NCBI RefSeq assembly: GCF_022458985.1
Contig: NC_061784.1
Span: forward strand, 25,237,045-25,301,044
Direction: 5' to 3'
DNA from: Mugil cephalus
Taxonomy: Eukaryota > Chordata > Actinopteri > Mugiliformes > Mugilidae
Length of the DNA: 64,000 nt
The first letter of the stretch is position 1, and each line of letters opens with the position of its first letter. The notes below the pieces were generated by a model. That model was not told the DNA's origin. It did no database searches and was given only the letters and a program-made list of their open reading frames with translations. Made by a program: the position numbers and the translations under genes. Below are positions 1 to 37,439 of this stretch, in pieces.

Positions 1-780
1 ACCACCTACAACTACAACTAGGTAACACCACATCCACCTAGGTAACACCACCTACAACTAGGTAACACCACCTACAACTAGAACTAGGTAACACCACCTA
101 CACCTACAACTAGGTAACACCACCTACAACTACAACTAGGTAACACCACCTACAACTAGAACTAGGTAACACCACCTACAACTAGGTAACACCACCTACA
201 ACTAGAACTAGGTAACACCCCCTACAACTAGGTAACACCACATGCACCTAGGTAACACCACCTACAACTAGGTAACACCACCTACAACTAGAACTAGGTA
301 ACACCACCTACAACTAGGTAACACCACCTACAACTAGGTAACACCACATCCACCTAGGTAACACCACCTACAACTAGGTAACACCACCTACAACTAGAAC
401 TAGGTAACACCACCTACAACTAGGTAACACCACCTACAACTAGAACTAGGCAACACCACCTACAACTAGGTAACACCACCTACAACTAGGTAACACCACA
501 TCCACCTAGGTAACACCACCTACAACTAGGTAACACCACCTACAACTAGGTAACACCACCTACAACTAGAACTAGGTAACACCACCTACAACTAGGTAAC
601 ACCACCTACAACTAGGTAACACCACCTACAACTACAACTAGGTAACACCACCTACAACTAGGTAACACCACCTACAACTAGAACTAGGTAACACCACCTC
701 ACTAGTAACACACCTACGAACTAGTAACACCACCTAAACTAGACTAGGTACACACCTCAACTGACTGGCAACACCATCCA
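1..780. repeat. Minisatellite, ~20-bp unit, in pdgfrb intron
   Basis: Tandem copies of a unit close to aggtaacaccacctacaact, with a longer variant carrying an extra 'agaact'. Copies degrade after about 700. The array fills the visible part of the intron just upstream of the first pdgfrb exon in the window and begins before the window. Confidence 0.95.
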
Positions 781-823
781 CTGGTGAACTAACTCTTTAT
801 TAAAAACTCCTCTTTGGCTCCAG

Positions 824-4673
<3,850 letters not shown>

Positions 4674-4996
4674 AGGCTCCATGTGCCTGACAGACAACTG
4701 AGAGGGTTTAACAACCCACAGGTTTTCAAACACCAGGAAGAGGCTGAGCCCTCAGTACTGTCTGACTAACCTCCCTGTAAAACTGGTCCTGAGTCAGATT
4801 TAGCTCCTCGTACTCTCCATGTACTCTGCATTATCCTGAAGGTATAGCTGTAATTACTCTCTTTATACAAAGTGCTTTTACATAAACTGCTGAATCTCTT
4901 TATTAAAACCTCTCGTGCCTTCATGAGTTCATTCCCTCCAGATGAAAGCATGAAGTCTGAGAGGATTCAGCCTGGATTCCAATGTGGATTATTGAG

Positions 4997-5002
4997 AATA
5001 AA
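4997..5002 (+). promoter_or_regulatory. pdgfrb: Polyadenylation signal of pdgfrb
   Basis: AATAAA about 325 bp after the pdgfrb stop codon; the first canonical signal downstream. Confidence 0.7.
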
Positions 5003-5744
5003 GATGAATAGTGATGAAGCATTATTGGTTTCAGTTCTTTAACTGCTTTGATATTTCATCAGGAACATTTTCCTTGTTGCTTTGATATGAGTCCGGATCT
5101 TTATTGGTCACTTCAGTTCTGGTTTCTATCACACGTCCGTCTGCCTGGTTCTCACGCTGGAGGACGAGAGGGTTCAGGGATGAGTTTGGTTTTGGTCCAG
5201 ATATTTTTCCCAGGACACCTTCTGCTGACTGTTTAGAGAGAACAGAGAAGAAGAGCGTAGCCCTGCCCACAGACGGCGCTGTGTGTCCTGCTTCCTGAGC
5301 ACAAAAGTGCTGAATGTTAGAAAATGTTCAAACTGTGACTCAACGTCTTCCTCATTTCTTCTCTGGAGCTTCTTCTAATATATAAATAGATTCAGAGATT
5401 CTGCTTCATTTTATTCAGCTCGACTTACGTCGTCATGACGACGGCGTGAACATTTACTGTTCACATTAAACCAGAACTAGTTCACTGTTTCCATGTTAAC
5501 TAAGTTAATAGGCTCCAAACTGAACAGGTGTCATTCATGTTTTCCATTTTTATCTGTGTCGTGTCATATTCAGCCGTGATGTGGTGGACGTCCTGACGGG
5601 TTTTCAGAGTTTCGCGTGGATGAATTTCACTTTAACTCAACAAGGTTCAATTTCCTTGAACAAGGTGAACGCGGTTATTTTCCCTCCAGATTGAACAAAA
5701 CTGCGTCAGTTCACAAAAATATGAACATGTTCATGCACAACACT

Positions 5745-6887
5745 GCATCTCTGTCTGTCCTACATCTGTCTGTCCTATATCTATCTGTCCTACATCTGTC
5801 TGTCCTACATCTGTCCTACATCTATCTGTCCTATATCTATCTGTCCTACATCTGTCCTACATCTATCTGTCCTACATCTGTTTGTCCTATGTCTGTCTAT
5901 CCTACGTCTATCTGTCCTATATCTATCTGTCCTACATCTGTCCTACATCTATCTGTCCTACATCTGTTTGTCCTATGTCTGTCTATCCTATGTCTATCTG
6001 TCCTACGTCTGTCCTACGTCTGTCTGTCCTACATCTATCTGTCCTACGTCTGTCCTACATCAATCTGTCCTACATCTATCTGTCCTACCTCTGTCCTACG
6101 TCTGTCCTGCATCTATCTGTCCTATGTCTGTCCTACGTCTATCTGTCCTATGTCTGTCTGTCCTACGTCTGTCTGTCCTATGTCTGTCTGTCCTACATCT
6201 ATCTGTCCTACATCTGTCCTACGTCTGTCCTATATCTATCTGTCCTACATCTGTGTTATATCTGTCTGTCCTACGTCTGTCTGTCCTACATCTGTTTGTC
6301 TTATGTCTGTCTGTCCTCCGTCTGTTTGTCCTACGTCTATCTGTCCTATGTCTGTCCTACGTCTGTCTGTCCTATGTCTGTCCTACGTCTGTCTGTCTTA
6401 TGTCTGTCTGTTCTCCGTCTGTTTGTCTTATGTCTGTCTGTAGTCGGTCTGTTTGTCCTACATCTGTCTGTCCTCTGTCTGTTTGTCCTACGTCTGTTTG
6501 TCCTACGTCTGTCTGTCCTCTGTCTGTTTGTCCTACATCTGTCTGTCCTCTGTCTGTCTGTCCTACGTATGTCTGTCCTACGTATGTCTGTCCTACATCT
6601 GTTTGTCCTATGTCCGTCTGTCCTACGTCTATCTGTCCTATGTCTGTCCTACGTCTGTCTGTCCTATGTCTGTCCTACGTCTGTCTGTCTTATGTCTGTC
6701 TGTCCTCCGTCTGTTTGTCTTACGTCTGTCTGTACTCGGTCTGTTTGTCCTACATCTGTCTGTCCTCTGTCTGTTTGTCCTACGTCTGTTTGTCTTATGT
6801 CTGTCTGTACTCCGTCTGTTTGTCCTACATCTGTCTGTCCTCTGTCTGTTTGTCCTACGTCTGTCTGTCCTACGTCTGTTTGTCGGA
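5745..6887. repeat. Long minisatellite, pyrimidine-rich (tctgtctgtcctacg)n
   Basis: About 1.1 kb of variant units built from 'ctgtctgtcctacgtctg' with 'ctatctgtcctacat' variants. All three plus-strand frames are largely open because the units lack stops; this is a repeat artefact, not coding. Confidence 0.95.
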
Positions 6888-7864
6888 TCCAGACTCAGAA
6901 ACCAGGACCAGATTAGATCAGATTCATCTTTCTTTTCATTCCACATGTTCAGGTCCAGATCAGCTAAATCCAGTTGATCATCAACCAGAGGTTCATTCAG
7001 CAGTTAGAGCTGGAGCACAGACAGTGGGACATAAGAGGGACATAAGAGGGACATAAGAGGGACAGACAGGCTGGTCTATATCTTTTAATTACAGGTGACG
7101 GGTTTGTACGGATCAAACATCAAACAGGTTCAACGTCTAACAGGTTCAGAGTTTTTGTTGACACCTTCATGTCTGATGTCGTACTGCTGGAGTTCACCAA
7201 TGAATGGATGAAGGCGGGTCTAGACCAGACCATCTGGACTTGTGTATATGTATATTTACATATATACATTATAATTAGGAGTTGTATAATGTAGTCAGTG
7301 TTATTGTCCTCCCACTGAGTGTCCCACTGAGTGTCACAGTGGATCCTGATCCTGATCTTTGCTGGAACAGAAGCAGGTCTGGTGTCATATTTACAGCTGG
7401 TGCTCTGCCCTCTAGTGGCCTCAGAGAGAATACAGCAGGTTGTAAGGTTGTTGCTATGACTGAATGAAGCCAGTCTGACTGACCTCAGGACCCCCCTCCA
7501 TCTCTGCTAACACACTGAGCTGGTTCAGGTGATCTTCTGTGGGATCCTGAGTCCGGTCTGGGGTTCAGACACAGAGAAACCTGAAACCTGCTGCTTTCAC
7601 TTCGCTCTTCTCAGTTTTCAACCACACCAACACGTCAACCAGTAGCTGGGAACTACAGCCGGAGAGGAACTGGAACCCAGGCCTGAGCCCAATGCTAAGC
7701 TAGTGAAACACAGTCAGATCCACCATGCAGAGTTCAAGTCCGTGGCCTCCACCTGAAAAACCAAGTCCAGGTCTGGGCTGGGTCTCACTGCTGCCCCCTA
7801 GTGACCTGGAGCTAATTTTAACTTACACCAAAGCTGCTGTAGATGATCAATGACCTCCTCTAGG

Positions 7865-8070
7865 ACGACACCTGAGACTACACCTGGATTATACCTAGAC
7901 TACACCTGAGACTACACCTAGACTACACCTGAGACTACACCTGGATTATACCTAGATTACACCTGAGACTACACCTGGATTATACCTAGATTACACCTGA
8001 GACTACATCTTAAACTACACCTGGATTACACCTAGACTACACCTAGACTACACCTGAGACTACGTCTCTG
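7865..8070. repeat. Minisatellite 'ctacacctgagactacacct'
   Basis: Tandem variants of actacacctgagactacacctggattatac-type units, about 200 bp, in the pdgfrb to csf1r spacer. Confidence 0.85.
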
Positions 8071-8370
8071 ACTATAAATGTATGAAGTATATACAGTACA
8101 AAATCATCATATAAATGGAAGTTCTGTACGTTTAGATGATTTATAAGTAACAAACATTATGTCATGCTTTAACATGAACGTGTGCTCCTAAAGTTTTGTC
8201 ATATTTCTGTTTTTATCAGACAGGAAACAGGTGGAAGGACACGAGGGTGGGTTGTGTCGGACTCAAGTTGTGATGAAATGTTGTCGGGCTGAGTGAAGGA
8301 GGCGCAGCAGGTTTCATAGAGGAACTTTTCCTCCATTTGACTTCAGTCTGAACAACAGAGAGAGAGAGAG

Positions 8371-11300
8371 ATGAGGCCCTATTCTCTACTGCTGTCGATC
8401 GCCCTCAGCTGCTGCTGCTCTGCTGCAGGTCAGAAAACTCTTTTAAATTCATTTATTTAATCTAAAAACGCTTTAACTCTTTAAAGAATTTAGATTTTTT
8501 TTAGATTTATATCATTAACGTTAAACTACACTTAAACAAAGAGTTTGGATCAAGCGTAAGAATTTAATTAAGAAGTTGGAGTTCTTGCAAACTGTCAGAA
8601 AATGTCTAAGAAGGACTCAGATGAATAAGACAAATAAAAATAATAATAATTTATAGGAGAACAAGCCTTTCCCCAGTCTCTCTATAATCGTGAGCTTTGA
8701 TCAGAGAAATAATCATAAATAAACTGATTTAAATAAAACTGCTCCAGTATCACATATCAGAGACTAAACCAGACAGGCTGAGAACAAATGGAAAAGATTT
8801 GAGATGAATTCTGAATGAAGTCAAAGTCCTGACCTTCATCCAGTAGAAATGTTGTAGCATTAGTTGATGAGAGGAAACCACCAACATCTCACAACTCAGC
8901 TGGTTCTGTTCTGAATGGGATCAGATTAGACCCTGATCAGCTGTTACAGGAACATTTAGTCTGAAGGACTCACAGACTCACACACTGGACACAAGGACTC
9001 AACATAGAGAAATGACTGATTGATTAAATAAACATAGAAGCATGTGTCCATGTGACTGGTTGGACTCTGCTTCATAGTGTCATGTTCAGCTGGAGCTGTA
9101 ACGAACCGTTAGAGAAATGAAGTCTGAAGTCAAAGCGATGCTGCTACTACATGATGCTATAAATACCAGAGTCCTGGAGTGGACGTAAACATGTTGGTGT
9201 GGTAACCAGTTCCTCCAAACCCTCCACCCACACTGTCCTCAACAAAGAAGAAGTAAGACGAGGAAGTGGGAACAGGACCCTGACAGGCCGAGGCACACAG
9301 TATCCCAGTGTGCGTTAGTGTGTGTTAGTGTGTGTTCGTGTGTGTTTGTGGTTTCTGGTAGAAAATGTGTTTCCTGACTTTCTGAGGTTACATCAACCCC
9401 CCCCCCCCCCCCCCCGCCCCGAAACCTCCTAACTGCAAAACTTTCTCCAAAACAAAAGACCAATTCTCCCAGGACCAGTTATACCTGGGCCCTTGTCCTG
9501 TGTGGTCCAGATATCCAGATATTACCCCCCTATCTTTGAGTTGTCCTCTAATGTCCATAGTTGTGTCTTTGTTGCAGCTCAGAGGACAGTTTCCACTTTC
9601 TACTGGATAATGAACTATACATTAGAGTCTGTTGATCCAAGGACCAGATGAACACATTAATGGTGGAGTTAATGGGTTCATCCCTGGTCTGAATGGGTGA
9701 ACGGGTCTTTGCTCCCTAACATCTGTCCACACTTGAATCATTAAACATCTTCAGGATGAGACAAGAGACAGAACAAAGACCCAGAGAGTCTGGTTCTCTC
9801 TGGACCAGGTTTATCTCAGGACGAGGATTCAGCTCATTTATGGTCTAATTTTTACTGTACTAATTACAAACATGGACAATGGATTAAGATCACAGACGAT
9901 GTCCGGCATTATTCCAGATTACCAGAGGTCCACGTTAGAATAGGACGACAGACTCTGTTTACCAGTCGCTCCCCGTCCAGATACAGAGTCTATCCTTGAA
10001 TCCAGGCTTCACCCGGATCAACCTCTAGCCTGAGCTCCTCCTCTTTTTTGGATATTTATTAACCATTTAATATAATTTATTAAACATTTATTTTTAAACA
10101 TTAATTATATTTTATTGAACATAAATGAGCCTGGTTGGTTGGAGACTTCTCTGCACATGCTCAGCAGAAACTGACTCAAATACATTTAAACTCTGTCACA
10201 TGACCATAATGTAACACAGATATAATCAACTTTAAGTTTCAACATTAACTCTCTAGTTATGTCCCATAACTCTAACCTGAGCCTTTAGTCTAAAACCAGG
10301 TCTGAACTGACTGTGGGCCCCTCACCAAGATGAAAACCAGAACACTGAAGGTTTCACTTCCCGTTGTTTTGCTCTGATTGTGAAACTCAAAGATGTGAAT
10401 CTTCAACTGTCACATGAAGCTTCACAACAAATCTGTGAAGAACCTGAGTTCATTGGCCAGTGATCACATGATTAATAAGTTTATTGACCAGTGAACATGA
10501 TTAATGAGTTTATTGACCAGTGAACATGATTAATGAGTTTATTGACCAGTGAACATGATTAATGAGTTTATTGACCAGTGAACATGATTAATGAGTTTAT
10601 TGACCAGTGAACAAAGTTCATTCACAAGCCACATGCTCACATGTAAATAAAGTAATTCACTGGCCACTTTATTAGGTACATTAGTGAAAACAGCCTTCGT
10701 GAAGAAATAATGAATGGATGGATGGTCTCCACCGCTAATTCAAAAATCTCCTGTCTTTTTTTTTTTTTTTTTTTGATATACTATATTGATCCCAGAGGGG
10801 AAATTATGTCCTTCTGTTTGACCCATCCATTTGTTCACACACAGTAATGTGTACAGTTTGAGCAGTGGGCAGCAACCCTGGTGGGTGCGCCTGGGGAGTA
10901 TAATAGGGGTTAGGTGCTTGCTCAGGATCCCACAGCCATGGACAGGGTGGGAGGCGAACCTGTGACCCTTCAAACTTGAAAGAGCTGATTACAATTACCG
11001 ATCCAGCCTTCCTGATCAATTTATCTTGACGTCACCCCAGCAAAGAAAAGGCCACAACACATTGATAGAACTGCTTCACTAGGGTACCTCATAAACTGGA
11101 CTAGTGTACCTAATATGCCGGACATTATTTAGATTAGAACCACTTCAATAGCGTCTAATAAACTGAACTAGCGTACCTAATAAACTGGACTGCGTGCTGA
11201 AGACATCTGGGATGTAAACACTGTTCGTCATCAATAAAAACTGAAGTTTTGACTTCAGTCGTCTTCACTGCAGGTGATAATCTCTATGACGACAACCCCC

Positions 11301-12351
11301 CTGCTTCCATGACAATGGGCTCCACCCAGTCTCTGGATGGAGCCGGTCCGGGGTCTGGACCCGTCCCGCCTGAGATGGTCCAGAAGGAGACGGAGGACGT
11401 GTGGAGGACAAAAGTCCTGGATCTTCTGACTCAGATGGTCCTGGTCCAGAAGGACATGGTTGGACATCAGGTCCAGATGGTCCAGCAGCTCGGCATTCTG
11501 GGAACTCAGGTGGGTCCAGTTTAGGTTAGAATAGTTTATGTAAGTTTATTTCAGAGTAGCCTAGCCTACTTTAGCCTAGCCTAGTCAATTTTAGATTATC
11601 CTAACCTTATCACAGTAGTTTAGATTAGCTTAGTTTAGCCTAGCCTCTCTTAGTTCATTGTAACCTATGAAAAATATATAAATCACTGAGCTATTAAAAG
11701 GGGTGGGATAAAATAAATGTATACTTCCTCCCACTCCTTTTCGGACACGTAGAAGATGGAATATTTATTCTGTTACTTTATTGTTTATTTATTTACTTTC
11801 TTATTTACTGTTATTTATGTTTCTATATGATTTTTTTTGTTGTTCTGTTTTTTTATTCCGAAATAAAGAAATGACTAACTAGCCTGTGCTATTTTATCCT
11901 AGTCTAGCCTATCTTTAGATCAGCCTTACCTAATTAGATTGGTTTAGATTAGCCAACCTTAGTCTAGCCTACTTTAGAGTAGCCTAACCTAGTTAGTTTA
12001 GATTATCTTACCTTAGCCTATTGTATCGTATATCCTAGCCTAGCTAGACTTGTTTAGATTGGTTTAGTTAAATTTAGTTTAGCTTGGTTGTGTTATCTCA
12101 GATGTAGTCTCATTTGACTGGAGATAACTTTGAGCCAGTCCATACTGAACTAGTATAATCTGGTTTATTATGAAGCTAAAGGTCCGTTATGTTGTGGTTC
12201 TCAGGGGTCCCAGCAGATCCAGGATCTCCAGAATCTGGCTCGTCACCAGAGTCTTCTGGTGGAGAACCATCAGGCTTTACTACTGCAGGTCTCTCGCATC
12301 TCCACCCAGCTACAGGACGTTAGCAAGAAACCTGCTGCTGTCGCCCAATGA
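8371..12351 (+). CDS. Unrecognised small secreted coiled-coil protein (146 aa)
   Basis: Exons 8371-8428, 11274-11509, 12205-12351 join in frame (441 nt). Exon 1 encodes a clear signal peptide: MRP, a leucine-rich core, a CCCSAAG-type cleavage region. The mature part starts GDNLYDDNPP, has a Gly/Pro-rich stretch to about residue 50, then a mostly helical Gln/Leu/Val-rich region (about 58-135) with heptad-like spacing (LLTQMVLVQKDMV, LLVENHQALLLQVSRI), suggesting a coiled coil. No cysteine follows the signal peptide. It has its own AATAAA at 12566-12571. I do not recognise the family. It sits between pdgfrb and csf1r on the same strand, and no other signal exon for csf1r was found, so exon 1 may be shared. 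Exons 2-3 have no upstream in-frame ATG of their own. Transcript data are needed to separate 'independent gene' from 'alternative short product of the csf1r locus'. Confidence 0.6.
9650..9795. repeat. Dispersed repeat copy (second copy at 50000-50135)
   Basis: The segment beginning 'gatgaacacattaatggtgg' and containing 'gaatgggtgaacgggtcttt' is nearly identical to 50000-50135 in a dck intron. No coding content was recognised. Confidence 0.8.
10440..10620. repeat. Minisatellite, ~28-bp unit
   Basis: Five or so copies of a unit containing 'atgattaatgagtttattga' plus 'ccagtgaac', in intron 1 of the small secreted gene. Confidence 0.9.
10755..11030 (-). mobile_element. Short retroelement tail (LINE/SINE-like)
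   Basis: A poly-T run is followed by 'tattgatcccagaggggaaa' and a gagcagtgggcagc / cctggggagtataat region ending in a gcgaacctgtgaccctt-like box. This arrangement is a common fish retroelement 3' region; the poly-T indicates minus-strand orientation. Exact family not assigned. Confidence 0.6.
11530..12110. repeat. Low-complexity tagcctagcc/tttag-rich intron
   Basis: Degenerate repeats of 'tagcctagcctactttag' and related words on both sides of an AT-rich core fill intron 2 of the small secreted gene. Confidence 0.7.
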
Positions 12352-12443
12352 GACGCTTGGATCCTTCAGCCAATGAGACGCTTGGATCCTTCAGCCAATG
12401 AGACGCTTGGATCTTTCAGCCAATGAGACTGTCTATCTGTCTG

Positions 12444-12521
<78 letters not shown>
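12346..12521. repeat. 25-bp triplicate over the stop codon, then (CTAT)n
   Basis: Three copies of a 25-bp unit starting ccaatgagacgcttggat span the end of the small secreted ORF; the stop codon TGA (12349-12351) lies in the first copy. A (ctat)n microsatellite of about 95 bp follows. Confidence 0.9.
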
Positions 12522-12565
12522 ATTTCTGTCAGTGATTTTCAGTTATTGTACCTGATCAGATATTA

Positions 12566-12571
12566 AATAAA
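12566..12571 (+). promoter_or_regulatory. Polyadenylation signal after the small secreted gene
   Basis: AATAAA 215 bp after the stop codon, upstream of csf1r exon 13328; it would end the short transcript before the csf1r body. Confidence 0.65.
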
Positions 12572-12659
12572 GTTGTGTTGAATGGAATGTGGTCGTGTCT
12601 TTTTTTGACACAATGTCACTTTAAAACAACTCACAGACCAGATACAGGGTTTGACAGTT

Positions 12660-13300
12660 CACAGGGTAGGGATCTACTGGTGTAGTGATCTACTGGTGTA
12701 GTGATCTACTTGTATAGGGATCTACTGCAGTTGGTGATCTACTTGTATAATAATCTACTGTGGTTGGTGATCTACTGGAATAATAATCTACTGTAGTTGG
12801 TGATCTACTGGAATAATAATCTACTGGTACAGTGATCTACTGCGGTTGGTAATCTACTGGTACAGGGATGTACTGGTATAGTGATCTAGTAGCGTACTGT
12901 TCTACTGGTATAGTGAGCTACTGTGGGCAGGGATCTACTGGTATAATGATCTACTGGCATAGTAATCTAGTAGTGTAATGTTCTATATGTATGGTGATCT
13001 ACTGTGGGCGGTGATCTACTAGTATAGTGTTCTACTAGCGTTGTGTTCTACTGGTGTAGGGATCAACTAGATCACTATGCGTTCTACTAGTATAGTGATT
13101 TACTGTGGCTAGTGATCTACTGGTATAGTTATCTACTGTGGGTGGTGATCTACTGGTATAGTGATCTATTGGCATATTGTTCTACTGTGGTGATCTACTG
13201 GTATAGTGATCTACCTTGGAGGATGATCTACTGTTATAGTGATCTACTGGTATTGTGATTTACTGTGGGTTTTAATCTTCTGTGGGAGGTGATCTACTGT
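12660..13300. repeat. Minisatellite 'gatctactggtatagt'
   Basis: About 640 bp of degenerate ~16-bp units ending within 30 bp of the csf1r Ig1 exon acceptor. No start codon followed by a signal-peptide-like stretch lies in it. Confidence 0.9.
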
Positions 13301-13327
13301 TCATTTTTCCCCTTTTACTTTTTTCAG

Positions 13328-21510
<8,183 letters not shown>

Positions 21511-21641
21511 TCCTGTCATCCAATCAGAAAGCTCCGCTCAGTTTAAATCCGTTCATTGAACCGTTAAAGTTCAGACAGACTCATCTGTTTTCTAAACTGG
21601 ATCCGTTTCATCTTCTTTTGATTTCAGTCTTTGTGTTTTTA

Positions 21642-21656
21642 AATAAATTCAATAAA
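21642..21656 (+). promoter_or_regulatory. csf1r: Polyadenylation signals of csf1r
   Basis: Two AATAAA hexamers (21642-21647 and 21651-21656) about 135 bp after the csf1r stop. Confidence 0.8.
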
Positions 21657-21659
21657 TTC

Positions 21660-22912
21660 AGTTTAAACTAACTCTTGAACTCGTCTTCCTCAGAGCTTTT
21701 TACTGTGTTGTTGACAAATGAACCAATGAAAATGTTTTACCAAGGAAACAAATGAGGACGAAGCTTGAATCTAGGCCAGTTCTAACCAGGTTTATACATG
21801 AAGCTCTCAGTCCAGTAAACCTCATTTTATAGCCTGAGTTCTTCTCTTATCAACAATATAAACTGTTGACAAATGTCAGCACATAAGGAGGAAACATGGC
21901 AACGTTATGTGTTTATCATCATGAGCGCCACCATGTGGTCATTCTGTGGCCGTGACTTCAAGGTGATGGTTGGTGATTCTCATAGATAGATAGATAGATA
22001 GATCTAAATAAAGTTAACAGACATATTGTTGGTTCTGTTGGATTAAATGGTCCCGTAGATGGACTCCACCACCCTCTCTACCCCTTTCTCCACCTCTTCC
22101 CCTCTTAGTGGTTCCACTGCTCTGTTTCCACATCGTATCAGTCCTCAAGCAGAACCAACAGGATTTATACACAATCACAATCGCTTTAATTTCATCCTCA
22201 TTCAGAGGATCCAACCCTGTGACCTGTTCCATCTCCTCCCTAGGAGGCTAGCCAGGAGGAAAGGACCAAAAATAAACTAATTCAATCTTTAGCAACTTTT
22301 TAATATTTGACTTATGCAAAGGTGTTATTTAGGATATAATCCACAGTACAAAGACAAACACATGTACGTTTAATTTCCCCATTAAGCTAGACCAGTTCTA
22401 ACCAGGTTTAATTCATCAAGACTAGTTCTAACCAGGTCTGGTTAAACTAGACATAAGTTGACGAGGACTCGTTAGGAGCTTGTTAGTCCCAGGTGTGTTG
22501 GTTCCAGCTGTTGTTGAAACTCTGTCTATATCTCAGTCTCTGGGTGGGTCAGGTGAGTCAAGAGGCAGGAACAGATATTACCTGACAGGTTTACAGGTGT
22601 TGGACTTTAGATTGAGATAAAGAGACGTCATAAATAATAATAAATAAAGATTTATCACGAGCTGAAGGAGCATCAGAAGAAAAACTCTCTGGTTCAGGTC
22701 GGATCTGCTGCATCGAGACAGAACCAGCAGGTAAACAGGTGAGATACAACGGATTAGAACCTGGACACAGTTAACAGAGATTTCAATGAATGAAGTACAG
22801 CAGCAGCCTCATTCATTCAATAATGTGTTGTACATATTGTTGTATTAATGGGTGTGTTGATGTGTTGTTAGGTTAATGTGTTGTACTGTTATTGCTGTGT
22901 TGTTTAGTCGGG
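21660..22912. other. Spacer between csf1r and tmprss15
   Basis: No exon is supportable. It contains a short (gata)n at about 21983 and AT-rich unique sequence. 5' UTR or promoter sequence of tmprss15 is expected at the right edge; an acceptor-like 'tgttgtttag' at 22899-22908 just before the ATG suggests a non-coding first exon upstream. Confidence 0.5.
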
Positions 22913-37365
<14,453 letters not shown>

Positions 37366-37426
37366 TCCTTCCCTTTAGTCCCTCCCTCCATTCCCTAGTC
37401 CCTCCCCCGACTGTTGAATAAAATGA

Positions 37427-37432
37427 AGGTGT
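37427..37432 (+). promoter_or_regulatory. tmprss15: Polyadenylation signal of tmprss15
   Basis: AATAAA 62 bp after the tmprss15 stop codon, implying a very short 3' UTR. Confidence 0.8.
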
Positions 37433-37439
37433 GTGTCTG

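Larger units (their letters stand above)
5003..8370. other. Intergenic region between pdgfrb and the small secreted gene
   Basis: No supportable exon was found. The interval holds the ~1.1-kb minisatellite at 5745-6887 and a shorter one at 7865-8070; the rest is unique-looking AT-rich DNA. Promoter elements for the downstream transcript should lie near its right edge, but no clear TATA box was seen. Confidence 0.6.

Noticed and set aside
5031-5300. 79-codon minus-strand frame after pdgfrb
   Set aside because: No recognised motif, no splice context, and length expected by chance.
5616-7056. Long overlapping open frames (YVCLSYVCLS / CPTSVCPTS repeats)
   Set aside because: They are translations of a stop-free minisatellite in several frames at once, with no splice logic or family similarity.
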